NCBI GenBank assembly: GCA_022495995.1
Contig: JAFEMH010002079.1
Span: 310,001 to 374,000 of the forward strand
Direction of reading: 5' to 3'
DNA: 64,000 nt
From: Adenophora triphylla var. japonica
Taxonomy: Eukaryota; Streptophyta; Magnoliopsida; Asterales; Campanulaceae
The position numbers and the translations under genes are program-made. The notes under the pieces were generated by a model. It had not been told where the DNA came from, did no database searches, and worked only from the letters and a program-made list of their open reading frames with translations. This document shows, in pieces, positions 43,987-56,288 of the stretch (within the stretch, counting starts at the first letter, position 1; every line of letters starts with the position of its first letter).

Positions 43987-45845
43987 TCAAATCTTGTCTA
44001 TTACCTCTCTTAAGGAGTAATTTAATTGAGTTTGTTTTAATGGATCTGTTTCTGGTTGTTTTTCAAAGTTTTCTAATATTTTTCTCTTTTCTTCTGTATC
44101 TTGAATTTTATCTATAAGGCCCAACATAAAAGTTTGATTTTTAGTTAAAGTATTTATAATTAAATCATTGATTTGTAAAATTGATTTATAATAATATATT
44201 TCACTATTACAATTTCCACCACATCTATCTGATGGATTTTCTAAACTTGTTTCGTAATCAGAGTTAATTTTCATCATTTTATTTTCAATATCACTAAGTA
44301 TTTTCTCCTTCGATCTTAATAATATCTGACATAGACCTTCTTTCTCCTCACTAATATGCAATTCTTGTATCCTCTTCTTTACCCAACATCTATTTGAATA
44401 ATGACCAACTTTTCCACACTTATGACAAACAGTGTCATTTTTTGATTTTCTTTTAAGATTTTTTCTATCTACTTTATTAGAAATATTAGAATGATTTGGT
44501 TTTTCTTTTGATTTTATTTTTCTATATTTAATATATTTTCTATTAGGTTGAAATGTTTTTTGAATTTTTTTTTATGGGCCTAGGCATTTTGGTTTGAGGA
44601 ATTTTATATGCGAATTGGTGACAAAATTCTCCTAATTCTTTACGACTAGTTAGTTCTTGTTTTTGGAGTTAAGCTTTAAGACTTAAATCATTACAAAGAG
44701 CTAATCATTCGTCTGTACATTTAGCAAATAATTCTCCATATGTGTATTTATCATAAGGGATATTATTTTCATGTTTATTCCTTGTTCGACTTTTACTTTT
44801 TCTGCAACTAAAGAAGGAAATCCCGAAATAAATTTTTCTTTCCAAAATGATGCAATAGCATCATTTCTTAGTGTTACATTTGTAAGGAATACATCTTTAT
44901 ACCATCGAAAATGAGTTAAACTTGGATATCTTAAACTCATTAGAAGTTATTTTCATTTATCCATCATTTGGAGGGTTGTCCTATAAAATGCTTAAGGATT
45001 GCTTAAATTAGTGTGTAAACTGCATTCTCTCTGGAAGTGCTTGTTATTTGTTGTGTTCTTAGATCTGTATTATTAACAACTTTAGTAGCATTTAATATTT
45101 CAAATTGTTGTGGTTGTTTGAGAATATTATCCCACCATCTTTGAGTTGTCTTATGAATCCAGTAGATATTAGTTTTGCTATATTACTATCAGAATTTCCA
45201 TTTATTTTGCAAGTTGTAGAATAGTAATCATTCTATGCATTTAATTTAATATTTGATATCTGTCATGACATCTATATTCCATTTATATATAGCTTTAGGA
45301 TTATAATAAGTTTGACAAGTCAAACTGTCTTTCTCATATACTAAATCAACAGGTGTAGGTTTAGGGTATTAATATCTACTAGTAGCTTGGGAAATTTGTG
45401 ATTTTTGAGTTCCTAATTTATTAATTTCTAATTGTGTTGTAAATTGATTTTCTATTTCAAGTATATTTAAATCACTATAATCTTCATCTTGATTTTCATT
45501 TTGATTAATAACTTGGATTTGTTTATCTTTTAAATTAAGTTCTTATAATTTTTAGTTAAAGAATTAATAAATTAATCTTCTGATTTAGAACTAAATGTAA
45601 AATCTTTAGGACCCATACTTAATGGAGGTATAACTAATGGAATTTGAGTAGTTAGAACTTTTGGTTGTTCTTTTGACTTTTGTATTTTTATATTTTCCAT
45701 TTTATCGTCTAATTCTTTCTAATTGTTTATTCATTGTTTGCATACACAAATTAATAATTATTTTATTTATATCTTCACTTTTAGTTTTTAAATGGGAAAA
45801 TGCATTTGCTTCTAAATCATCAATTTCAAGATTGTTTGGCGGTGG
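43987..45845 (-). pseudogene. Pararetrovirus coat-protein-like region with zinc knuckle
   Basis: A C-x2-C-x4-H-x4-C knuckle is at 44427-44386, preceded by coat-protein-like segments (44940-44701 and near 45290-45250) and followed by a charged, coiled-coil-like segment (44361-43987). The knuckle directly after the coat-protein core is typical of caulimovirids. The region is truncated by Tat-2. Confidence 0.72.
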
Positions 45846-47252
45846 TGTAAGTACCCCAATCTGGATCACCCTCTTCCGAGCACCCGGGAAACACCGCAGA
45901 CTCACACAAATGCAGTCTCGAATACCCATGACCCTCAAAAACCACAAAACCACCAACCAAAACAAGGGAGGGGCCTTTCTGGAACAAAAAGGGATAAAAG
46001 GACCTTTGAGGAATTATGTAAAAATGCAGAATTGGTCCGTACGGACCTCTTTGTTGCCATGATTACTGAATCCTCTTAAAGTCCAAGATATTCCCTCAAA
46101 TCCCGGAAGGCATCATTACTCAGATTCATGGGAGGTCCGTACGGACCTTTATGCATGCAAGTTGGTCCGTACGGACCTTCTTGCTACCAGACACCATCAT
46201 TGTTGAATCTTCTTAAAGTCCACTTATTCTCTCAAATCGAGGAAAACCAAAATCTTGGATTACCTGGAAGGTCCGTACGGACCTTCTTGCACAAATATGG
46301 GCACTATAAATAGAGGGCTCCCCCTCCCTCATTTCACACATCTCCCTCTTCTCTCCTCTCCCCCCACCTTCAGGCACCCCTCTAAGTCCTCTCGAGGCAA
46401 TCCCGGCCCCTTTCGGATCCTTTCGAGGCCTTTCGAGCTCCCTTGTGGTGCTCCGAAGCCTTTCTGAGCGCTCCCGCGACGCTCGCGCGCTGCCCCGAGG
46501 CACTCTCGAGGTACTCTGAGGCCCCTCGTGGTACTCCGAGGCCTTGCCTGGTCTTTCTCGAGGCGTCCCGGCCCTTTCCGAGCCAAACCGGCAATTCGGG
46601 ACGCCTTGCCGTACCTCTGCACTGAGCGATCCTGCGATCCCAGCGCACGCCGAACCTCTGCACGAACGTAGCCAGATCAGACGCACGCCGAAACTCTGTC
46701 CGCAGACAACCGGCACATCCCGAAGCAATCCCGGTCCGTACCGGAACACTATTCCATCCTCATACACTATTCCCCAGCGGAAGACAGACACGAACCAACA
46801 TTGGTAAGGCTTCCTTCCTACACTATTTCAATATATTTCAATACGCAGTGTACAATGTAGACATCCGATACAGCATGCATTTTTAAAAGCACATACACAC
46901 ACACATACAACAGTTAAAGAATATAAGGGGTACCGAAAGACTCGTTTTTACGAGGCGACTCGGGTGAGCTCTAATATTCTCTTCTCGAGGAGTCATCTGA
47001 CCTCCGAACCTAAAATCTCATCACGCAAAAACAGTTTATTTTTAAACTGATGCCCTTTTTAAATGTTTTGGGCTTAATAAAAACGGCGTGGCGACTCTAC
47101 AAAGCAAACACACAGCGAGACACCTCCAACGCGAACGGAACAGCCAAATGCCGGGGCGCGATTGCGCTGCCTCTCGGATCCGGGCGACTCCCAAACGCGA
47201 ACAAGTGCGGGATGCCGGGGCTCCGCGAGCGAGCCGGATCCGGGCTATTTCA
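45846..47252 (+). repeat. 5' LTR of Tat-2, with four palindromes and TATA box
   Basis: About 1407 bp, TG...CA. GGTCCGTACGGACC lies at 46034-46047, 46134-46147, 46164-46177 and 46270-46283, and TATAAATA at 46305-46312 (21-bp gap). The sequence between palindromes has diverged from Tat-1, while all four palindromes are intact. Confidence 0.92.
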
Positions 47253-48569
47253 GTTTGGCGACTCTGCTGGGGATAATTATTTTGTTTTTAGAAAAAAACT
47301 TTTAAACAAAACAAAATATTTTTTAAAACGATGATGAGGGTCAAACTTTCATTTTACCCCCTTCTTTAACTGTTGTGTGTGTGTGCATGTGCTTTACTTT
47401 TTATTTACAAAAAAAAAATAAAAATACAAAAAAAGAAATGCATCAATATACATCTGTGTACATATATTTAAAATTCTTCAAAAACTTTTGTTTTACTCAG
47501 AAAAAAGAATTTTAGAGACCGCACACTACTCGCACTGCTGCCTCGGTTACACCGCACGCTACGCGCACTGCTACCTCGAATCTGGCTGCACACTTCTGAC
47601 CCTTAACCCGGAGTGGTCTCAGTTGCAGTCCGTTTGGTCTTCCTAGGCCTATTGGATGCGCGCGGGATCATTCCAAACATCCCATCCTAGCAGCGTCAGC
47701 CACACACGTTTGAGTCTTGAGTCACACTCTGTCCGGACTCGGTTGGTTTTTATCCGGTCAGGTGTCATACAACACGGATACATATCCCATGCCGGCCATT
47801 TTAAGTCGAAGCTCAAAACTCAAGATCCCTTGCGCAAGCTAGCGATGAAAAGGTCATGCTAAAATCTTGACTGATCTTGATTTCCGAAGCTACGCGGGCG
47901 ATGTTTCGTCTCGGATATACATCCATGCCCACATGACACCATGTCATTAAGCCTTTAATACGTCGGCCATGACGATATGACCCGAGCCAACGCCCTAACG
48001 TCACGGATCCCTTGCGCAAGCAAGGTAAAGAGAGGTCATGCCGAACTCTTGACCCGATCTTGACTCGATGGCCGGCTCGGTTCACTATTCACATGGCTAA
48101 CGCATTAAAAGCGAACATGGCGGGCTCGGTCCTTAGATTCGATTTTTCTTTTAGGCCGGTGGAAACCGCTTGCCCTATAGGACCCTCGCCCAGGCCGTCC
48201 ACCCCGGGATGTCGAAATACGAGTGCAAAACGAGGGGCTTATAGCCGCACGGGCGGTCTCCATCGGCCCGGGATCTAGCATAGTTGCGAAAAAGAAGAGC
48301 AATCTTTTTCTAACCTACCTAGGACTCACGAGAAAACACGTTTTAAGTAAATTAAAACAACAAAAAAAGACAAAAAAGCGGAAACCGCATGTCACGTGAG
48401 CTTTCCCCTTTTTACCCCGAACGGCCTTCAGTGTCTAAACCTTACCCGTCACCCTCCTCCATTGAACCAAGAGTGATCGAGAATACCCGGGAACTACTCT
48501 CCCTGTGTCAAAGCCGCAAGGTCCAACATCCTTCCCAGTGCAATCACTAGGGCAGTCCGTCAACTCCCC
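47253..48569 (+). other. Tat-2 primer site and leader
   Basis: The primer site TTTGGCGACTCTGCTGGGGA is at 47254-47273. The rest matches the Tat-1 leader, including the duplicated GATCCCTTGCGCAAGC phrase (near 47824 and 48005). No gene supported. Confidence 0.75.
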
Positions 48570-49629
48570 ATGGCCAAGTCAGTGGATAACAGCGAGGAAA
48601 ACGGGACCCTACCCCCGAGAAATTTCCCAACATTGGAGGAAGTTTGGCAAGTCATCATGGCTCTTGAGAAATGCCAAGGCAAACAACAAGCCTGGATCGA
48701 AGGTGCCATGCACCACTTCGGAACATTAGCCACCCCCCAACTACCTGGGGCTTCCAAAGACATGCCTGCTCCTGCAGCTTCTAACGTCTCTCATGGTCTT
48801 CCGGAAGTCAACATGTTGCCATCGTACGAGCCTTGCAGTTACGACATAAAGCCACAAGACCCCCCGGGGAAAGACGTGTTCGGTCAACATCTTGAGGTCC
48901 CGATACCAACGCCGAACAACGAACACATCTGGTGGGATGTACGCGTTCGCACCTTGCCTTGTCACGGAAAGGGATTTCCAAGATGAAATAAACGAGGATC
49001 GCCCTCGAAGAAAGAAGAAACCCTCTTCTCAACAAAAACTGAAGAAGAGATACGAATCCGACGATCCCACAATCGAAACCCTCGGAGAACCATCAGGAAA
49101 GTTTGATTACTACGTCATCTACTCCAGAAAATCTCCTCAGCTTAGCTCTGCACAAGACCCTGGCAACATCTGCTCCATGATCAGCTGGGACGAGCTCCGC
49201 ACCGCCACCAACAGCCCGAGGGTCCAGATACCTCAACCCCTGTCTTGGGAAGATCTCAAAGCCACTGTTGATGCTTCAATAAAAGTAATGACGGTAAACA
49301 AACTGAAATGAGCAGTATGGCCCTTCGCCAACCAAGGCCCTCTCATTATAGAAATAGGAGAGACGAGCAAAGCAAAGAAGCTGAGGTGAACGTTCGACAC
49401 GTTAGGTTAAATCCCAACGAATCCTCCACGGGCAGACAAAAGGCCAGCCATACCTGAGCCACGAACCGAAAAGGGGCCCTACGCCAAAGAAGCCGAAACC
49501 CTTGACCCGAAGGCTGAAGATCCTGTCTTAACTCAGCTCAAGCGTACTCAGGCTAACATCTCACTCTGGTCCCTACTCACTTCATCTTACCCGCATAAAA
49601 TCAAGTTGGAAGAAAGCCTAGCTTAGACC
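48570..49629 (+). pseudogene. Tat-2 gag remnant lacking a visible capsid core
   Basis: An open frame at 48570-48986 starts MAKSVDNSEENGTLPPRNF and resembles the Tat gag N-terminus. A Lys-rich piece at 48892-49311 (RPRRKKKPSSQQKLKKRYES) and the segment QLKRTQANISLWSLL (near 49530) lead into protease. The capsid phrases seen in Tat-1 are not found in any frame, so an internal deletion is likely. Confidence 0.6.
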
Positions 49630-51266
49630 ATGGTACCCATCACCGTGACACCAGATGAAGCGGTTCAGATGATCGGCAACGTTCATTACAGCAACATCAT
49701 CACGTTCACGGAGCTCGACCTCCCAAAATTTGGGGCTGACTACAATGAGCCTCTCTACATAATAGTTCAACTTGACGAGCGCCGTCTCCCTCGGGTCTTG
49801 GTAGATGGGGGATCAGCCATGAACGTCCTCCCATCCAAAAGGATGGATCTGCTTGGAATCAAGATCACTGATCTGAAACCCTCAACTCAGGCAATCAAGG
49901 CATACGACTCAACGTCTCGCCCAGTCTTGGGAATAGCCACCTTGAACCTGTGGTTCGGAAAGCAGATGCTCCCGACCGACTTCCAAGTCATCGACATCCC
50001 GATCACATTCACTGCCATTTTGGGACGCCCTTGGCTACACCAGATCAATGGGGTGGCATCCACCCTCCATCAGTGCGTAAAGTTCATCCAAGGAACAATC
50101 TTACCATCATTTACGGTGATAGCATAGTCACCGAAGGGACCGACACAAACGGCGTCCCGGTCCTAGAGATCAAACACGACAATGATGGCATGATGCTGAC
50201 AGGGTTCACCATCGAAAACCCGAAGGCCCAGGTGTGTCACATAGACCTGCCTTTGATCTGGGACCAGATCCCTCCCCCGATGAAAATGATAAGGCGCATG
50301 AACTACATCCCGGGGCTTGGTTTGGGAAAACGCCATCAGGGTACCCAACAAATCATCAATATCAAGGAACAGAATACCCTCCATGGCCTGGGATACATTC
50401 CTACTCTCGAAGACGTTGCGGAAGATAGAAAAGCCGCACGGAAACGCTCCACCAATAGCAAAAGAGGCTTGCCCGCAGTCTTCGATCTCCGTCCTTACAG
50501 CTTCGACATGACCAGGTACTTCACAAGGGAAACCGGCAGTTTGAACGAAGACACACAAAAGGGAACCGAGCTGATCAACGCCAAACAAAACTGGCCGACA
50601 ACCATGGACAAGCTCCAGCGGAACCTGGCAAGATTCAGAGGCCTCAAGCCAAATCCCGTCAGAAGAGCATTTCTCGATGCACCAACTCTGCCGGGACCCA
50701 CGACCACCACTATTCACGATGAATTCTGGTTCGGGAAAACCCCCTCTTTGGCAGAGGAACTCGAAAAACTCTCTGTCAACACCCCTGCCCCCAAAAAGCG
50801 GGACGAGTCTGCATTCGAGCTAGCAATGCCCAAGACAAGAGCGGAATACTCCGCAGACAATGCTTGGAACGAGCCCCTGCTCCACCTGCTCTTCAATGAA
50901 GAAATCGAGGTGCCAGACCTAATCGATTTTGTTTCTGATAACTCTATGATAGCCATGATCGGGAGCGGCAACACAAAGCCTTTCAACCCCCTCCTCTTAT
51001 CAAACCCATTACCACTCAGTAATTGGGCCACCTTCTCTGGACCTACCGCCACCAAGAAGGACATGATCGAACAACTTGGTCTGACCCCTCGCGTCCTAGA
51101 GTCTAGTGCAAAGCCCATCCTGAGTCCATTATCTTTGAATTCGAGTCTCTCGAGTCATCTGATGGCCTCACGCCAGAAGATTACGAACTCATTGCCAATA
51201 ATGTATTCCCGTATGCTCTTAATGAATGCTTCGATCTTTCCGAGTATCCTCTCATTGCATCTTTAA
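49630..51266 (+). pseudogene. Tat-2 protease and G-patch-like linker
   Basis: 49630-50095 encodes the protease: SITFTE-like entry (NIITFTELDLPKFGADY), the active-site region VLVDGGSAMNVLPSK with Asp-Gly-Gly, and ILGRPWLH. A one-base slip near 50095 moves into the frame 49950-51266. That frame has a Gly-rich G-patch-like MNYIPGLGLGKRHQGTQQ followed by an acidic/Pro-rich linker. A G-patch between protease and RT is known from several plant Ty3/Gypsy groups. Confidence 0.75.
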
Positions 51267-51421
51267 CAACTGATAAATTAACTAACACACAAACAGTTAA
51301 TAACGATTTACTTGATAAAGAAGCAGACACATTAAACGAACAATACATTAAGCACATCTTTAAGCATGTTGTCAAATGAGAGAAAAACCGGGCCCAAGCT
51401 GCCGAGGAGGTTTTAACCAAA

Positions 51422-52683
51422 GTGAATTTGGGAACTGCTGAAGAGCCAAAAGAGACGCAAATCGGAAGTTTCTTCACCGGCACAGAGCAAAACGCATTGA
51501 CCGCACTGTTCAAAGAGTTCGTGGACGTGTTCGCTTGGTCTTACCGAGACATGCCCGGATTAGATCCAAACATTGTAGAACATCGGATTCCTCTGAATCC
51601 CGAGGCCAAGCCCGTCAAGCAAAAGCTACGCCGAATCAAGCCAGAATGGTCTTTACAAGTCAAGGAAGAGATCGAGAAGATGCTCCGCGTCGGCTTCATC
51701 AGGGTGATTGAGTACCCTACATGGCTCTCCAACATAGTCACGGTCACCAAGGCCAACGGAAAAGTGCGCTGCTGCGTGGACTTCCGAGATCTCAACAAAG
51801 CAAGTCCCAAGGACGATTTTCCACTACCGAACATCGACATGTTGGTGGACACTACAGCCAATTTCGAGGTCAAGACCTTCGTGGACGGGTTTGCCGGTTA
51901 GAATCAAATCAAGATGGCCGAAGAAGATCAAGAAAAAACAGCCTTCCAACCCCCGGGAACCTCGCACACAAAGTGATGCCGTCGGACTAAAGAATGCTGG
52001 GGCTACCTACCAACGGGCCAGCAACCGCCCTCTTCCACGACATGATCCACAAAGAGATCGAAGTGTACGTCGATGACATGATCATCTACTCGAAGGGATC
52101 AGATGGACAACACCTCACAGACCTAAGAAAATTCTTTGACCGCCTCCGAAAACACTCAATGAGGTTAAACCCTGCCAAATGCACATTTAGGGTCAGCCGA
52201 GGCAAAGTCTTAGGATACATGGTCACCGAGCAAGGCATCGAGGTTGATCCTCAAAAGATCAAGGCCATCATCGAAATGAGACCACCAAAAACTCAAACAG
52301 AGGTGAAAAGGTTCATGGGCCGCCTGCAGTATATCAGCCGCTTCGTCAATCAGTTGACCTCCATGTGCGAGCCAATCTTCAAACTAATGAAGAAGAATGC
52401 CGACGTCGAATGGAACTCAGAATGCCAAGATGCCTTTGAAGAAATAAAGGCGTACCTTGTGAGTCCTCCGATTCTCTGTCCTCCCCACGAGGAGAAGTCA
52501 TTGTTGCTATATCTAACTGTGACCGACACCGCAGTCGGAGCCATGCTCTGTCAAGAAAAGAAAGAGTCACGAGTCGAGAACGCCATCTACTTCATCAGTC
52601 GAAAGTTTCAAAGCAGCGAACTCAACTACTCAGCCCTTGAGAAAACCTGTGCAGCTCTAGTATGGGTCGTCGAAAAATTATGA
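51422..52683 (+). pseudogene. Tat-2 reverse transcriptase and RNase H (first part)
   Basis: Phrases include VFAWSYRDMPGLDP, VKQKLRRIKPEW, VRCCVDFRDLNKASPKDDFPLPNID, and the catalytic YVDDMIIYS with Asp-Asp at 52072-52077. Then come LGYMVTEQGIEVDPQKIKAI and the connection/RNase H region to VWVVEKL. Lesions: TAG at 51899-51901 where Tyr is expected (GYNQIKMA), small indels near 51940-51995 and TGA at 52681-52683. Otherwise well preserved. Confidence 0.9.
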
Positions 52684-54243
52684 CACTACATGCAGTCACA
52701 CACGGTGCACTTGGTTTCCAAAATGGACCCAGTCAAATACCTCTTCGACAAACCATCTCTGTCAATGAGGCTCGCCAAATGGTCTTTCTTCCTAGCGGAA
52801 TTTGACATCAAGTACGGGAACCAAAAGTCAATCAAGGGACGGGCAATGGCCGAACAACTGGCTGACTTCCCAACCGACGAGGCTCGAGGCCCCGAACCAC
52901 AATTTCCAGACAAAGGAATCTTCGCACTCAAAGGCGAAAATCGATGGCAACTGTTCTTCGATGGAGCAGCCAACAAAAAAGGAAACGGCATCGGTATGCT
53001 CTTGGTCGATCCCAAGGACGAGCACACCCCAATCGTCATAAAGCTCAATTTCGAGGTAACCAACAATGCCGCTGAATATGAAGCCTACGCCGCCGGACTA
53101 GAGGCCGCACTCGAAATGAACGTCCAGAAACTCGAGGTCTATGGGGACTCAACCCTGATCATCAACCAAGTTTCCAACAAGTGGAAAACCATAGACCCAG
53201 TCTTGCAAAAGTACCACGCCTGCATGGAGGACCTCATCACACAATTCGAAGAGGTCACCTTCCACTACTTGCCGAGAGACCGAAATCGGTTTGCAGATGC
53301 CTTAGCCACCTTGGCTTCACTCGTGGAAATCCATGAGGGAAAAGCAATCATGCCCTTCAAAGTCGGACGAAAGGAAATTCCAGCCTACTGCTGCGAGATC
53401 GAACCAGAACCCAAGCCCATCAATGAGCCATGGTACAACCGGATCTTCCAATACCTCAAAAACGGGGAAACCGCCTTCATGGACGAGGAAGGTCAACGCA
53501 GGGAAGGAGTCAAAGCCAAGAGCATCATGGCCCTAAAATTCCTCGCCTTTCACTTTGTCATCCTTGGGGACATGCTATACAAAAAACGCTACCAAGGACC
53601 AATCCTACGCTGCATCAGCCAGGAAGAAGCAAACGAGCTCATGAACGAAGTCCACAATGGGGCTTGCGGTCCCCTACGAACGCCAGTGGCCCTAATGCAA
53701 ATCATTCTCCGGATGGGCTACTACTGGATCTCCATGGAGGCAGACTGCATCCACTTTGTCCGAAGCTGCGACAAGTGTCAACAGTTCTCCAACCTCAATC
53801 ACCTACCTCCTCACGATCTCTACTGCATGACTACGCCCTGGCCCTTCTCCACATGGGGAATTGACGTCATCGGGAAAATTGCTCCGCCAGGCAGCAACGG
53901 CCACGAGTTCATCTTAGTAGCCATCGACTACTTCACCAAATGGGTCAAAGCCAAGTCCTACAAGGTGCTCACCTCAAAGAAAGTCGCACATTTCCTCAAG
54001 GAAAATGTCATCTACCGATACGGTATCCCGAACGAAGTCATATCAGACAACGACTCCCACTTTGAAGGAGACATACTACTGTCCGAATTCAAGATCACAC
54101 GCCACAAGTCTTCTCCCTACCGGCCACAAATGAACGGCGCCGTAAAAGCAGCAAACAAGACCGTCGAACGGATCATTCGAAAAATGACCACCCGAGGACG
54201 AGATTGGCCCGAGAAGCTGGACCTTGCACTTTGGGGCTACTGA
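52684..54243 (+). pseudogene. Tat-2 archaeal-type RNase H and integrase
   Basis: The RNase H end is followed by a second, archaeal-type RNase H (LFFDGAANKKGNGIG, AAEYEAYAAGLEAAL, GDSTLIINQV, RFADALATLASL), a hallmark of the Tat lineage. The integrase has the Cys pair CDKCQQFSN, the first Asp in WGIDVIGKI and the second in ISDNDSHFEG. The catalytic Glu is replaced by Lys (AAA, 54145-54147), where Tat-1 keeps GAA. The frame ends at TGA 54241-54243. Confidence 0.9.
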
Positions 54244-54457
54244 ACATCAGTTAGAACAACCACGGGAGAAACCCCATTCGCCCTAACATACGGGATGGAA
54301 GCAGTCCTTCCCATCGAATTGGAAATTCCCTCACTCCGAGTCGCCGGAAAATGAAATCAACGAAGTCGAATGGCTCCGAAGACGACACGACGAACTGGCT
54401 CTGCTAGACGAGCGACGACTAAAGGCCATGGAACACGTCTGAGCCTACCAAAGCAGG

Positions 54458-54673
54458 ATGGCTAGAGCTTTTGACAAGAAAGTCAAGTCCCGAGACATCA
54501 GGGAAGGCGATCTGGTACTCAAAGAAAAGCCTCCCACTCGAACCAACCCAATAGGAAAATGGGAACCAACAAGGATTGGCCCTTTCGTGGTTCAAAAGAT
54601 CTTCTCTGGAGGTGCCATGAAGCTGACAGACCTAAACGGCAATCCCTTCAAGAATCCAATCAACGGAAGCTAA
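54458..54673 (+). pseudogene. Tat-2 integrase C-terminus
   Basis: The open frame MARAFDKKVKSRDIREGDLV ... WEPTRIGPFVVQKIFSGGAM matches Tat-1 17988-18263. The preceding 54244-54457 segment is the same integrase in other frames. Confidence 0.8.
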
Positions 54674-55403
54674 CTTCGCCTAAAGAAGAACAACTGTGCA
54701 TATCTTGGCACTACAGGTAGTGTCGAACTACGCAGACCTGAGCCCTCTAGTCCGGGGGAACGTAGGCAACCTTAATTGGTCCGGTCTAAAAACACACAAA
54801 AAAGTCAAAAGTTTGAATGTCAATCAAGACCTCCCCTTGACCAAGTCAAACGACGGCGGCAACATCAAAGGACATCCGAAGGCCACTCAGCATCAAACGA
54901 CTGACCTATGTCAACTTCCAAGCCAGGGGCTTGTCTTCGCCCTCACGCGCTTCAAAAAAAAAAGAGAGCTCAAGTAGAAGCTTACAAAAAAATAATATAA
55001 AAAGCTCAAGCAGAAGCTGCAAAAGAGGTCAAGAGCCCGACGCCAACAAACAAGAGGCAAGAAAGCTACGGAAAAGACCATCGAAACGACTTGTTAAGGG
55101 AGGATCCAACCTCCCATCCAAACACAAAGCCCAAGCAAAAGGTATTTCCGTCAAGGCCCAGCCGGTCACCTCAAATAAATCTGACGAGATGGACGCCGTC
55201 GAGGCTCACAAAAGAAACAAAAGCGAACAAGAGATCTTGCGTCTCGACAAAGCTTTAAAAGTAAATCACAAATCACTAACGATTACAACATTTCTTGATG
55301 AGTTCAAGCACGGTCTACTCTCAAGTTCACAACATGCTAAAAGATAGCTTAATATATTTAACAAATAATATGTTTGCAATGCAATGAATGGATACCTAGG
55401 AGG
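54674..55403 (+). other. Tat-2 post-pol spacer
   Basis: It carries the GAACTACG...ACGTAGG motif (near 54725-54766) and A-rich runs, and matches Tat-1 18264-19012. No gene supported. Confidence 0.55.
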
Positions 55404-56288
55404 TCATTCCACGCCATCTGCGCTTGTCCCCTCGCCATTCTTCCCTTTCTTCCCTCGTCCCCGGCGAGTCTTCTTTCGCTCCACGCGAGCCAGCTCTGCG
55501 TCTCTCAGTCCGAGATTAGGGGTCCTCCCCGTACAGTCAAACAATCCAGCAGCTCTCAGAGCTTCATTCGCCCGTGCTTCGGCTCGAATCTCCTCCCTGC
55601 GAGTCTGTAAAAGAGGACCTATCTCCATCAGTCGGTCAACTCTGGTCTCATAGTTAAACAAAGTGTCTCCCGTAACATCCTGAGGGTCAGACCAGGCTTC
55701 GGCACTCCTAAGGCAATAGCTACTACGACAATCAGGCCCCAGAATCGCTTCACGCCTGCTCCCCAAAACCACTTGGGACTGCCCAACACGCTGCTCATGC
55801 CAAGTCAAGTACTGGGTAGTCAATACGACATTCTCCCGACATCTAAGGAGCACCACAGGAGGGAAAGCGGAATACTTCCATACCCTCAGAAAATACAAAA
55901 GAGCACCTGGAGCTGCCAAACAGAGAGGAGCCACCTCCGCAGTGGCAAGGTCATCCCAGCCCAACAAAGGCTCCTGCTTCATCCCGAACTGCCGGGAAAC
56001 AAGCAACGGAATATAGAAGGAGGACCAAGACAAACCTGAAACTCTGACAACATAGGACCCTTCCTGAACGACCCTCCTAGTCTCAATCCTCCAGTGCGGA
56101 ACCCACCAACGGATCTGATGTGTACCAAGCCGTGCCATCCATCTATCCTAGGCGAACTGATCCATATCCAACACAAGAGGTCGCTGAGTAAATGACCACG
56201 GGCTAAACGATGTCGGAGCCTCGGGCATGGCCTGAAGTCTCTCTTGCAGCCACAAGGTGAGCAAAGCGGGGCTTCCCCCTCTCATGAA
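55404..56288 (-). pseudogene. Tat-2 antisense gene 2 (DUF7745-like), truncated by Tekay
   Basis: The - strand frame runs from the Tekay junction through LQERLQAMPEAPTSFSPWSF, a stop near 56150, then WMARLGTHQIRWWVPHWRIE and a long open stretch. It ends in a basic tail (RKKTRRGRGKKGKNGEG) and stop at 55404-55406. It aligns with the Tat-1 antisense gene 2 but with far fewer lesions. The N-terminal part and its promoter lie beyond the Tekay insertion. Confidence 0.75.

Larger units (their letters stand above)
40230..45845 (-). mobile_element. Endogenous pararetrovirus (caulimovirid-like) remnant
   Basis: On the - strand the order is coat-protein-like region, CCHC zinc knuckle, aspartic protease, reverse transcriptase, RNase H, then a C-terminal ORF region. 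This is the arrangement of petuvirus/florendovirus-like endogenous caulimovirids, and there is no integrase or LTR. It is riddled with stops and frameshifts, so it is a fossil. Its right part is cut at 45846 by Tat-2; the remainder should lie beyond Tat-2, outside the window. A - strand TATA-like sequence is at about 40300-40311. Confidence 0.85.
45846..56288 (+). mobile_element. Tat-2: second Tat-lineage element, interrupted by Tekay
   Basis: The 5' LTR starts TGTAAGTACCCCAATCTGGA as in Tat-1. Primer site, protease, RT, dual RNase H, integrase and the end of an antisense gene follow. At 56288 it is broken by the Tekay element, so its 3' part and 3' LTR are outside the window. The left flank is GGTGG, but the target duplication cannot be checked. 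Confidence 0.9.
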
